Of a DNA stretch of 42,970 bases, positions 14,877 to 22,498 are shown one piece after another. How positions within the stretch are numbered: position 1 is the stretch's first letter; each line of letters starts with the position of its first letter. Made by a program: the position numbers and the translations under genes. The notes under the pieces are model-generated. The model was not told the origin of the DNA. It worked only from the letters and a program-made list of their open reading frames with translations, and ran no database searches. Where the stretch lies: assembly GCA_947628065.1 (NCBI GenBank), contig CANQYK010000004.1, forward strand, positions 1 through 42,970, written 5' to 3'. Origin of the DNA: an uncultured Bacilli bacterium (GTDB lineage: Bacteria > Bacillota_I > Bacilli_A > RF39 > UBA660).

Positions 14877-15914
14877 ATGAGTAAAACAACAAAAAATAAT
14901 GCGAACAAGGATTTAGATCAGGTATTAGCTGATATCGAAAAACAATTTGGGAAAGGATCCATCATGTGTCTTGGAGAAGATTCTCATATGAAGATTGATG
15001 TCGTATCAAGTGGATGTCTATCTTTAGATATTGCACTTGGTGTTGGAGGATATCCTAAGGGAAGGATCATTGAAATTTATGGACCAGAGTCAAGTGGAAA
15101 AACAACTTTTGCTCTACAAGCAATCGCATCCGTTCAAAAAGAAGGAGGAAGAGCAGCTTTTATTGATGCAGAGCACGCACTTGATCCAGATTATGCTAGA
15201 AAATTAGGTGTCAATACCAATGAGTTATTGTTATCACAACCAGATACAGGAGAACAAGCCTTAGAGATTTGTGAAGCACTAGTTCGAAGTGAAGCAATTA
15301 GTATTATTGTTATTGATTCCGTTGCAGCTCTAGTACCACAAGCAGAAATTGATGGAGAAATGGGAGACTCTCATGTTGGGCTTCAAGCAAGGCTTATGAG
15401 TCAAGCCCTAAGAAAATTATCAGGTACGATTAATAAAACCAATACTATCGCTATCTTTATCAATCAGTTAAGAGAAAAAGTAGGTGTTATGTTTGGAAAT
15501 CCAGAAACAACACCTGGTGGTAGAGCCTTAAAGTTCTATTCTTCTGTTCGCCTTGATATTAGAAGAAACGAACAATTAAAAGTAGGTGATAAAGTAATTG
15601 GAAACAAAACAACGGTGAAAGTTGTAAAGAATAAAGTCGCACCTCCATTTAAAACAGCAGTTGTGGATATTATGTATGGAGAAGGTGTATCAAGAGAAGG
15701 AGAGTTAGTTGACCTAGGTGTTGAAGCAGGTGTGATTGAAAAGTCTGGAGCGTGGTTTTCTTACCAAGGTGAAAAACTAGGACAAGGAAAAGAAAATGTT
15801 AAAATTCTATTAAAAGATAATGTCGCACTAAAAGAAGAAATCGAAGAAAAAGTAAGAGACTTTTTTGGAATTAGCCTAGGAAAAAGTGATAAAAAACCTT
15901 CAAAGGATAAATAA
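14877..15914 (+). CDS. recA: Recombinase RecA
   Basis: RecA forms filaments on single-stranded DNA, drives strand exchange and triggers LexA self-cleavage. ATG 14877 follows AAGGAGGA; the frame is open further upstream, but that region holds the promoter. Walker A is GPESSGKTT (residues 69-77), and [20 protein letters not shown] is the L2 loop region. The C-terminal tail is Lys/Asp-rich. At 345 residues it is full length. Expression is probably SOS-controlled through the box at 14791. No recX or lexA is nearby. Confidence 0.98.
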   Translation: MSKTTKNNANKDLDQVLADIEKQFGKGSIMCLGEDSHMKIDVVSSGCLSLDIALGVGGYPKGRIIEIYGPESSGKTTFALQAIASVQKEGGRAAFIDAEHALDPDYARKLGVNTNELLLSQPDTGEQALEICEALVRSEAISIIVIDSVAALVPQAEIDGEMGDSHVGLQARLMSQALRKLSGTINKTNTIAIFINQLREKVGVMFGNPETTPGGRALKFYSSVRLDIRRNEQLKVGDKVIGNKTTVKVVKNKVAPPFKTAVVDIMYGEGVSREGELVDLGVEAGVIEKSGAWFSYQGEKLGQGKENVKILLKDNVALKEEIEEKVRDFFGISLGKSDKKPSKDK

Positions 15915-15924
15915 TATTTAATGC

Positions 15925-15953
15925 TTGAAAAACACCACAAAGTATTGTAATAT
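15925..15953 (+). promoter_or_regulatory. Promoter of the leader/variable surface gene
   Basis: TTGAAA (15925-15930), a 17-bp spacer and TAATAT (15948-15953) would start a transcript near 15960, leaving about 190 nt of leader before the 16154 gene. Confidence 0.55.
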
Positions 15954-16030
15954 GAATATAGGAAAGATAAAGAGTTATAGCAAATAATTTCCAAATTTTA
16001 GAAAAAAATAAGAGAAAGGTGTTGATTTTA

Positions 16031-16081
16031 ATGAGTATAAGTTTACCAAATGTAACCTGGGGGGGGGGTAAAACTATATAG
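16031..16081 (+). CDS. 16-codon leader ORF containing the poly-G tract
   Basis: AGAAAGGTG precedes ATG 16031, which opens MSISLPNVTWGGGKTI and a TAG at 16079-16081. The three glycines and part of the Trp codon are encoded by the G10 run. With one G fewer the frame would extend to a TAG at 16125-16127, inside the loop of the hairpin below. With one G more it would stop at once. It may be a regulatory leader peptide; nothing proves translation. Confidence 0.45.
   Translation: MSISLPNVTWGGGKTI
16059..16068. repeat. Homopolymer of ten G
   Basis: A run of ten G is very unlikely by chance in DNA of about 31% GC. Such runs are typical slipped-strand phase-variation sites. It lies about 86 bp before the surface protein ATG. 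Confidence 0.9.
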
Positions 16082-16115
16082 TAATCAAACATCTTTTCAT
16101 CGTGTAAGAAAGGAT

Positions 16116-16140
16116 AGAATAGGCTAGTTCTATTCTTTTT
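16116..16140 (+). terminator. Terminator-like hairpin (possible attenuator)
   Basis: AGAATAG (16116-16122) pairs with CTATTCT (16130-16136), followed at once by more T residues. The ribosome binding site of the next gene (AGGTGA) starts directly after the T run, so the hairpin lies inside that gene's leader. Confidence 0.6.
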
Positions 16141-16153
16141 AGGTGAAGAAAAG

Positions 16154-17800
16154 ATGAGAAAATTATTTCGAGCAAGTATATCAAAAGTCTATATAGCATA
16201 TTTACTCCTACTTACGACATTTGTAATAGGAACGTATTCTTCTTATGCTTATTTTACAGTAAACAAAGAAAAGAAAAATGCAATTAAAATGGTAACTGGA
16301 AACTTAATAGGAGAGTTAAAAGTAGATGATGTGGTATCGGATAAGTTAGTAGTAAATGCAAGTGAAACAAAAACATTTAAAGTAGAACTATATAATAAGA
16401 ATAATAGGAAAGCAAGATTTAATTTTTATTATAAAGGAAGTTTACCTAATAATGTAGAAGCAGGATATGTAATGGAAGATGGAATGAATAATATGCCCAA
16501 AGAAACAGGAGTAAATCTAACATCAAATGGAACACTAGGATACTTTGTAAGATTTCAAATAAAAGTAGTGAATAATACATCGAGCAGTGTAACCATTCCA
16601 CTAGGATATGAGGTAGGACTTGATTATAATGATTTATTTCTACCAAATAATTGTTATTTGTTTGAAGAAGCAAAAATAGAAACAAAACCAGCAGTAGAAA
16701 CACTACTTGCAGAATTTACGAATCCAGAAAGTACACAAGATTACAATTCAAACTATAATAAACAAGATAAAACAGCAAAAGAAAATAAAATGTATGTGTT
16801 TAATCATACAGCTGGGACTCAACAAAGTGGATGGACGCCTGATGAATTAAAAAGTTATCGATATATAGGAGCTGATCCAAATAATTATATACTATTTAAT
16901 GAAGAAATGTGGAGAATAATAGGAATAGAGACAGTAGATGATGGAACAGGAAAGAAAGAGAAAAGAATCAAACTGATAAGAGATGAACCATTAAATAGTT
17001 TGAGTAATCCAACTTTTATATCATGGGATAATAAGCCAAGTGGAACAGGGTCATCAAATAGTAATTATGGAAGTAGTTGGTGGGGAGATTCCAGACTAAT
17101 GATGGTATTAAATCCAGGATATGAAACAGATAGTTTGCTAATCAGTGGAACGAAAGGAAGTTTGTATTGGAACAGGCAAAGTGGGAAATGTCCATATAGT
17201 GGAAATAATGGAACAACAGATTGTGATTTTACAAGTACAGGATTAACCAGTACAGCCCAAGGAATGATAGGAGATACAAAGTGGTATTTAGGTGGATTAA
17301 ATTGGGAAGAGGCAAGTGTATCAGAGATATATCAAAAGGAAAGAGGAGAGACAGCATATGGAGTAAATGCAATCGCGAATACAACAAGAGGAATTAGTTG
17401 GACTGGAAAAGTTGGGTTAATGTATCCCTCTGATTATGGATATGCAACAAGTGGAGGAAGTAATATGAATCGAAATATTTGTATGACAACTGCAAATTAT
17501 GATGATTATGAAGTGTACGGTCCGTATAGTTGGGTGATAGATGAAATAACTGATGATTGCATAAGAGGAGATTGGTTATATAAACAAGAATATTATGATG
17601 AAGGATATTATGAATGGTTTATCGCCCCGTTTTCGGTCGACTCCGACTACGTGGTGAATCTCTACAGCGACGGGAGTCTCAACTACTCTGGGAGCTACGT
17701 CAACAGCCTGTTTGCGCGTCCAGTCGTATATCTAACATCAGATGTTAAGTATCAACAAGGTGATGGAAGTCAAAGTAATCCTTTTGTCTTTACAAAATAA
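16154..17800 (+). CDS. Secreted/anchored surface protein with variable-repeat-like C-terminus
   Basis: The 548-residue protein begins with a short basic stretch and a long hydrophobic segment (VYIAYLLLLTTFVIGTYSSY), a signal peptide or anchor reminiscent of SipW-type TasA-like proteins. Residues to about 165 look like a beta-rich TasA/CalY-like domain (ASETKTFKVELYNKNNRKAR). After a linker comes a second domain found in many gut Firmicute surface proteins (YIGADPNNYILFNEEMWRII, GKVGLMYPSDYGYATSGG, and RPVVYLTSDVKYQQGDGSQS at the end). Residues 489-523, just before this last motif, come from a GC-rich block with many NNC codons. The domain plan resembles C-type-lectin-like targets of diversity-generating retroelements. 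No sorting motif is seen. It stands alone, with its own promoter, leader and terminator. Function is not known; ligand binding or adhesion is inference. Confidence 0.85.
   Translation: MRKLFRASISKVYIAYLLLLTTFVIGTYSSYAYFTVNKEKKNAIKMVTGNLIGELKVDDVVSDKLVVNASETKTFKVELYNKNNRKARFNFYYKGSLPNNVEAGYVMEDGMNNMPKETGVNLTSNGTLGYFVRFQIKVVNNTSSSVTIPLGYEVGLDYNDLFLPNNCYLFEEAKIETKPAVETLLAEFTNPESTQDYNSNYNKQDKTAKENKMYVFNHTAGTQQSGWTPDELKSYRYIGADPNNYILFNEEMWRIIGIETVDDGTGKKEKRIKLIRDEPLNSLSNPTFISWDNKPSGTGSSNSNYGSSWWGDSRLMMVLNPGYETDSLLISGTKGSLYWNRQSGKCPYSGNNGTTDCDFTSTGLTSTAQGMIGDTKWYLGGLNWEEASVSEIYQKERGETAYGVNAIANTTRGISWTGKVGLMYPSDYGYATSGGSNMNRNICMTTANYDDYEVYGPYSWVIDEITDDCIRGDWLYKQEYYDEGYYEWFIAPFSVDSDYVVNLYSDGSLNYSGSYVNSLFARPVVYLTSDVKYQQGDGSQSNPFVFTK
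17618..17722 (+). other. GC-rich candidate DGR variable repeat
   Basis: Over 17621-17730 I count about 55% GC, against roughly a third in the rest of the gene. Codons switch from A/T-ending to mainly NNC (GAC, TCC, TAC, AGC, CTC, AAC). Many would become AAC if single bases were reverted to A, as expected of a diversity-generating retroelement repeat mutated at template adenines. The block ends just before the conserved ARPVVYL segment. No template repeat or reverse transcriptase occurs in the window. Confidence 0.55.
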
Positions 17801-17838
17801 AGGTTATTGAACAAAGAAACAATAACCTCTTTTTTTGT
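17801..17838 (+). terminator. Terminator after the surface protein gene
   Basis: AGGTTATT (17801-17808) pairs with AATAACCT (17821-17828) around a 12-base loop and is followed by CTTTTTTT. Confidence 0.85.
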
Positions 17839-17924
17839 CAAGTGATGTAAAAAAGAAAGTCTCTTTCTTTTCAAATGGGTAAGAATTTGATAAAGTAATA
17901 ATATAGAATAGGGAGTTGAGAAAA

Positions 17925-18365
17925 GTGGAAATTGAATTTCGAAGAGCAACCGTCAATGACGTACCTGCAATTGTAGATTTATGCAATGAATGCTTTGATG
18001 AGAATACATCAGTTCATGATGCAAAAAAAATAATGATTGATACAAAGAAGGATAAAAATCAAATATATTTGATAGGTCTTATGAACAAACAAGTAATTGC
18101 TCATGCTAAAATAACCATTATTCCAACCATTTATGGAAAAATGAATATTTATTGTATTTTAAACCATGTTTGTGTAAAAGAAGAATATAGAAGAAATAAT
18201 ATTGCTACAAAAATGTTAATCGAATGTGAAAAAATAGCAAGAGAAAATGGTTGTGTATCCATGAAACTATGGTCTTCTAATTTTCGTCATGCTGCCCATG
18301 AATGTTATAAAAGATATGGCTTCAAAATTCATGATGCTGCTTTCTTTACCAAAGAGTTAAGGTAA
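17925..18365 (+). CDS. GNAT-family N-acetyltransferase
   Basis: GNAT enzymes move an acetyl group from acetyl-CoA to an amine; the substrate cannot be read here. I chose GTG 17925 because ATAGGGAG lies about ten bases upstream; the TTG at 17916 abuts that site. The protein is 146 residues. Motif A is visible as NHVCVKEEYRRNNIATKML, with R-R-N-N-I-A as the acetyl-CoA pyrophosphate loop. KLWSSNFRHAAHECYKRYGF is the usual motif B region, with the Y-x-x-x-G-F end. The gene is followed 4 bp later by a rhomboid-type protease gene, so the two are probably cotranscribed. Confidence 0.88.
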   Translation: MEIEFRRATVNDVPAIVDLCNECFDENTSVHDAKKIMIDTKKDKNQIYLIGLMNKQVIAHAKITIIPTIYGKMNIYCILNHVCVKEEYRRNNIATKMLIECEKIARENGCVSMKLWSSNFRHAAHECYKRYGFKIHDAAFFTKELR

Positions 18366-18369
18366 TAAA

Positions 18370-18933
18370 ATGGAAGTATTAGAGTATTTTCAATATAATT
18401 CTATCGTTATTCTATCTTATTTTTTTCTCTCTTTTTTTGCATATCTTTTAAATGTTATAACCAAAGGAAAAAGCAATAAATTATTCTTTTCTAGTATGCG
18501 AGGAAATCCCTTTAATCCTATGACTTATATTCGAATGATCACCCATGCCATTGGACACGCTTCTTGGGATCATTTTATGCATAATTTTTTGCTTATTTTG
18601 TTGATTGGACCAATGATAGAAGAAAAATATGGTAGTATCGAACTCCTTATTATGTTAGTAATAAATGCCTTTATTACTGGTCTTTTGAATGCTATTTTTT
18701 GCAAAAATACGAGAATAAGAGGTGCGAGTGGATCTGCTTTTATGCTTATTGTGTTAAGTTCTTTTGTAAATTATGATAGTGGAAAAATTCCTCTTACTTT
18801 TGTTTTGATCTGTTTGTTTTATATTGTTGGTGAAATAAGAGATGGACTTGTTAAAAAAGATAATATTTCTCATATGGGACACTTAATTGGAGCAATTAGT
18901 GGCTTTGTTTTTGGTTTCTTCATTTTCAAGTAA
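18370..18933 (+). CDS. Rhomboid-family intramembrane serine protease
   Basis: Rhomboids cut other membrane proteins within the bilayer. This 187-residue protein has about six hydrophobic segments. Key motifs are HASWDHFMHNFLLILLIGP (helix 2 region with His and Asn), RIRGASGSAFML with the G-x-S-G nucleophile Ser120, and SHMGHLIGAISGF carrying the catalytic His (His168 by the usual a-H-l-g-G alignment). It is cotranscribed with the GNAT gene. No obvious substrate is adjacent, though several anchored surface proteins lie downstream in the window. Confidence 0.9.
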   Translation: MEVLEYFQYNSIVILSYFFLSFFAYLLNVITKGKSNKLFFSSMRGNPFNPMTYIRMITHAIGHASWDHFMHNFLLILLIGPMIEEKYGSIELLIMLVINAFITGLLNAIFCKNTRIRGASGSAFMLIVLSSFVNYDSGKIPLTFVLICLFYIVGEIRDGLVKKDNISHMGHLIGAISGFVFGFFIFK

Positions 18934-18948
18934 TTCTTCCATCTTTCC

Positions 18949-18977
18949 TTGACAATCTTTTCTTTGATGATTACAAT
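18949..18977 (+). promoter_or_regulatory. Promoter of rny
   Basis: TTGACA (18949-18954), a 17-bp spacer and TACAAT (18972-18977) precede rny by 45 bp. Confidence 0.85.
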
Positions 18978-19021
18978 AGAATTAGGTTATATGGAAAAAA
19001 TATAGCTAGATGGAGGTAAAA

Positions 19022-20575
19022 ATGAATCAAATGATACTCTCCATTTTCCTTATTTTGATTGGATTAATTGTTGGATTTGGGTTAACAGTAATCTATAATT
19101 CTTTAAGAGAAAAAAATACAACCGATAAAATAAATAAGATGCTTGAAGAGGCACAAAAAAATGCAGATAAATTAAAACGAGATGCCATCATGGAAGCGAA
19201 AGAGAAAAATTATCAATTAAAAAATGAAGTTGATAAGGAAATCAAAGAAAAGAAGAGTGAACTAAAAGAAAGTGAAGCTCGTCTTTTACAACGCGAAAGT
19301 AGTATGGATAAGCGCGATGAATTATATCAAAAAAGAGAAGCTACTTTGGATGAACGTGAAAATAAACTAACCCAAAAACAAAAAGAGATTCAAAAAGAAG
19401 AAGAGAAAGTGGAAGACATTAAAAAAGAACAATTAGAAATACTAGAAAAAATATCAGGATTTAGTAAAGAAAAAGCCAAAGAATTGGTAATGAAAAATGT
19501 AAAAGAAGCAATGGAGAAAGAAATTTCGATCTATATTGCCGAACAAGAAGAAGAAGCAAAACTAACCAGTGAGAAAAAAGCAAGAGAATTTATTGTAACA
19601 GCAATGGAAAAATATGCATCCGATGTTGCAAGTGAACAAACCGTAACAGTGGTTACCCTTCCAAATGAAGAGATGAAAGGGCGCTTAATTGGAAGAGAAG
19701 GTAGAAATATTCGAACCATTGAAGCTGTAACAGGTGTTGATCTTATTATTGATGATACCCCAGAAGCCGTTGTATTATCAAGTTTTGATCCACTAAGAAG
19801 AGAAATTGCAAGAGTAACGCTTGAAACATTAATCAAAGACGGTAGAGTCCATCCAACAAGGATAGAAGAAGTCTATGATAAAGTGTGCAAAGAGATGAAA
19901 GAAAAAATTATGGAATATGGTAATTCTGCTTTGTTTGAACTAGGAATTACCAAAATGAGCAATGAATTAATTGAATTAGTAGGACGTCTTCATTTTCGAA
20001 CTAGTTATGGACAAAATGCTCTACAACATTCGATTGAAGTCGCATCCCTTGCAGGATTAATGGCAGGAGAAGTAGGAGAGAATGTATCCCTTGCCAAACG
20101 TGCAGGACTTTTGCACGATATTGGAAAAGCAGTTGATCATGATTTGGAAGGAAGTCATGTTAGTATTGGTGTTGATCTTGCTAAGAAAAATAGAGAAGTG
20201 GATGTAGTTATCAATGCGATTGCATCTCACCATGGGGATGAGAAAGCAACAAGTGTTATTTCTTGTTTGGTTGCAGTAGCCGATGCTCTATCTGCATCTC
20301 GTCCAGGTGCAAGAAACGATTCACTAGAAAACTATGTAAAACGCTTGTCTGACCTTGAAAATGTTGCGAATGGTATTGAAGGAGTTGATCATGCTTATGC
20401 AATGCAAGCAGGAAGAGAACTTCGTGTTATTGTAGAGCCTGAGGAAGTAGATGATCTAAAGGCACATAAAATAGCCCGTGATATCAAAGAAAAAGTAGAA
20501 GAGACCCTAAAATATCCTGGTACCATTAAAATTACTGTCGTAAGAGAGACAAGAGCCCAAGAAGAAGCAAAATAA
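19022..20575 (+). CDS. rny: Ribonuclease Y
   Basis: RNase Y is the membrane-bound endoribonuclease that starts mRNA decay in many Firmicutes. ATG 19022 follows TGGAGGT; an ATG four codons upstream overlaps that site. The N-terminal membrane helix (MILSIFLILIGLIVGFGLTV) leads into a long charged coiled coil, a KH domain (LPNEEMKGRLIGREGRNIRT) and an HD domain (GLLHDIGKAVDHDLEGSH, then SHHGD). At 517 residues it is full length. It lies downstream of recA, as in Bacillus, but separated here by the variable surface gene, GNAT and rhomboid genes. It converges on RNase J across a shared terminator. Confidence 0.97.
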   Translation: MNQMILSIFLILIGLIVGFGLTVIYNSLREKNTTDKINKMLEEAQKNADKLKRDAIMEAKEKNYQLKNEVDKEIKEKKSELKESEARLLQRESSMDKRDELYQKREATLDERENKLTQKQKEIQKEEEKVEDIKKEQLEILEKISGFSKEKAKELVMKNVKEAMEKEISIYIAEQEEEAKLTSEKKAREFIVTAMEKYASDVASEQTVTVVTLPNEEMKGRLIGREGRNIRTIEAVTGVDLIIDDTPEAVVLSSFDPLRREIARVTLETLIKDGRVHPTRIEEVYDKVCKEMKEKIMEYGNSALFELGITKMSNELIELVGRLHFRTSYGQNALQHSIEVASLAGLMAGEVGENVSLAKRAGLLHDIGKAVDHDLEGSHVSIGVDLAKKNREVDVVINAIASHHGDEKATSVISCLVAVADALSASRPGARNDSLENYVKRLSDLENVANGIEGVDHAYAMQAGRELRVIVEPEEVDDLKAHKIARDIKEKVEETLKYPGTIKITVVRETRAQEEAK

Positions 20576-20613
20576 AAGAAGTGATTAGATTTTTTCTTTC
20601 ACTTCTTTTTTTG
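20574..20613. terminator. Shared terminator of rny and rnj
   Basis: AAAAGAAGTGA (20574-20584) pairs with TCACTTCTTTT (20599-20609), with T7 beyond. The rnj stop codon lies in the loop and the stem abuts the rny stop, so it can serve both convergent genes. Confidence 0.8.
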
Positions 20614-22273
20614 CATCTAAGATAACCGGTAATATCAAAGGATGTCGTCCTGTTAATTCCATAATATAGGAAGAAAGTTCTAACGTAATTTGATTTTTAA
20701 TATCATTAAAACTTGCTTTTTTATCTTTTAATTTCGATGTAATAATATTGGTTGCAGACAATTCAATTTTCTTTAACAACTCTTCATTTTCATTAACCAA
20801 AATAAAGCCCCTTGTAGTAATGTTTGGTTTGATTAATAATCGTCTTTTGGAAATATCAACATTTGCAATAATAACTAAGATTCCATCATTGGCCATTATT
20901 TTTCGATCTCGAATAACAGCACTACCAACTTCTCCAACCCGATTTCCATCTACATAAATGGCATTGTTTGGATAACTTTCTCCTTTTGTAATAACATGAT
21001 TTTTTAAAATAAGGCTATCTCCATTTTTTAAGACAAATGTATTTTCTTTGGGAATTCCACATTCTATTCCTAATTCAGCATGTTGTTTTAACATTCGATA
21101 ATCCCCATGAAAAGGCATTAAATATTTTGGATTCAAAAGTCTAATCATTAATTTCAATTCTTCTTGATTGGCGTGTCCTGATGTATGAAGGTTGTTCATC
21201 GTCATATTAGTAAAGACTTTAACACCTTTTAAATAAAGTTTATTAATGGTTTTCGAAATACTAATAGCATTTCCTGGAATTGCACTAGATGAGAAAATTA
21301 CAATATCATCGGGTCTTAATTTAATCTGTTTGTGTGTTCCATCCGCAATTCTTGATAAAGCGGCCAGTGGTTCTCCTTGAGAACCTGTACAAAGAATGGT
21401 TACTTCTCCCGGTTTTAAGTTATTAGCTTCTTCTGCACTAATTAATAATTCTTTGTGGTCAATATAGCCACCTTTCATTGATATTTCAATATTATTTTCC
21501 ATAGAACGTCCAAAAACGCATATTTTTCGATTGTGTTTATAACAAGATTCAAAGATATGTTTTAAGCGATAAATGTTGGATGCAAAGGTTGCAATGATGA
21601 TACGATTGTATTTGTATTTATCAAAAATATCAGTTAAGGCATCGTCAACTCTTGATTCACTAATAGACATTCCTTCGTTTAAAGCATTGGTACTATCACT
21701 AATTAATAAATCAACCCCAAGATGACCTAATTTAGCCATCTTATATAAATCTGCCATTGGACCGATTGGTGTAAGATCAAATTTAAAGTCTCCAGTTGTA
21801 ATCAATCTTCCATCTTTCGTGGTAACACAAATACCATGAGAGTCTGGAATGGAGTGTGTCGTTCTGATAAATTCAATTTCCATACTGTCTAATTTTATTT
21901 TTGTTTGATCATCATATACAAGTAAGTTGTCGTAACGAATATTTCGGTCTTGTAATTTCATTGCAATCAGCTCTTTTGCTTGATTCGGAGCATAGATTAC
22001 AGGAATATTTACATTTTGTAATAAAAATGGAATGGCTCCAATATGATCTTCATGACCATGCGTAATAAAAAGACCTTTGATTTTACTTTCGTTTTCTTTT
22101 AAAAAGGTATAATCTGGAAGGACATAATCAATACCAAATAAGTCTCCTGCAAAAGAAACACCGGCATCAATAATGATTAATTCCTCCTCACACATAACAA
22201 CGTACATATTACGTCCAACTTCTCCTAAGCCACCTAAAACAATAATCTTTGTTCCATTTGACTTATCATTCAT
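20585..22273 (-). CDS. rnj: Ribonuclease J
   Basis: RNase J combines 5'-3' exoribonuclease and endonuclease activity in RNA maturation and decay. The metallo-beta-lactamase motif THGHEDHIGAIPF (His72, His74, Asp76 and His77) binds two zinc ions. IGGLGEVGRNM-like sequence (GGLGEVGRNMYVV) and IDAGVSFAG are typical N-terminal blocks. The beta-CASP part shows TGSQGEPLAALSRIADG and the late SGHANQEELK and PFHGDYRML motifs. At 562 residues it is full length. AAAGGAG precedes the ATG. With RNase Y next door, the two main mRNA decay enzymes are neighbours here. Confidence 0.96.
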   Translation of the reverse strand: MNDKSNGTKIIVLGGLGEVGRNMYVVMCEEELIIIDAGVSFAGDLFGIDYVLPDYTFLKENESKIKGLFITHGHEDHIGAIPFLLQNVNIPVIYAPNQAKELIAMKLQDRNIRYDNLLVYDDQTKIKLDSMEIEFIRTTHSIPDSHGICVTTKDGRLITTGDFKFDLTPIGPMADLYKMAKLGHLGVDLLISDSTNALNEGMSISESRVDDALTDIFDKYKYNRIIIATFASNIYRLKHIFESCYKHNRKICVFGRSMENNIEISMKGGYIDHKELLISAEEANNLKPGEVTILCTGSQGEPLAALSRIADGTHKQIKLRPDDIVIFSSSAIPGNAISISKTINKLYLKGVKVFTNMTMNNLHTSGHANQEELKLMIRLLNPKYLMPFHGDYRMLKQHAELGIECGIPKENTFVLKNGDSLILKNHVITKGESYPNNAIYVDGNRVGEVGSAVIRDRKIMANDGILVIIANVDISKRRLLIKPNITTRGFILVNENEELLKKIELSATNIITSKLKDKKASFNDIKNQITLELSSYIMELTGRHPLILPVILDAKKEVKEKI

Positions 22274-22326
22274 AAATTTTTCTCCTTTCTTTTAAGTTAA
22301 TAACTACAAAGAACTAACCGACGTTC

Positions 22327-22355
22327 ATTATACTATAAAAAATTATTTTTGTCTA
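22327..22355 (-). promoter_or_regulatory. Promoter of rnj
   Basis: On the minus strand TAGACA (22355-22350), a 17-bp spacer and TATAAT (22332-22327) lie about 54 bp before the rnj ATG. Confidence 0.7.
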
Positions 22356-22359
22356 GTAG

Positions 22360-22388
22360 TTTACAAATTACAAACTTTCCTATATAAT
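22360..22388 (+). promoter_or_regulatory. Upstream promoter of the thioester adhesin operon
   Basis: TTTACA (22360-22365), a 17-bp spacer and TATAAT (22383-22388). It abuts the divergent rnj promoter. Confidence 0.5.
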
Positions 22389-22417
22389 ACTGGTTGATTG
22401 AAGAAATTACAAACTTT
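22365..22417 (+). repeat. Two 14-bp direct repeats between the promoters
   Basis: AAATTACAAACTTT occurs at 22365-22378 and 22404-22417, 39 bp apart, just upstream of the downstream promoter. The spacing suggests possible regulator binding sites; no factor is known. Confidence 0.5.
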
Positions 22418-22437
22418 TTGGTTGCTTTAAAAAAAAC

Positions 22438-22466
22438 TTGCAAAAAAAGGGACTTTGTGTTATAAT
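22438..22466 (+). promoter_or_regulatory. Main promoter of the thioester adhesin operon
   Basis: TTGCAA (22438-22443), a 17-bp spacer and TATAAT (22461-22466), with TG before the -10, lie 32 bp before the ATG. Confidence 0.75.
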
Positions 22467-22498
22467 ATAGGCACCAATTGAGTTAGGGGGTAATAGTT

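Noticed and set aside
16059-16068. G10 tract as direct frame control of the surface protein
   Set aside because: No reading frame from the leader ORF runs into the 16154 gene with any tract length, because stops at 16081, 16127 or within the tract precede it; only control through the hairpin remains possible.
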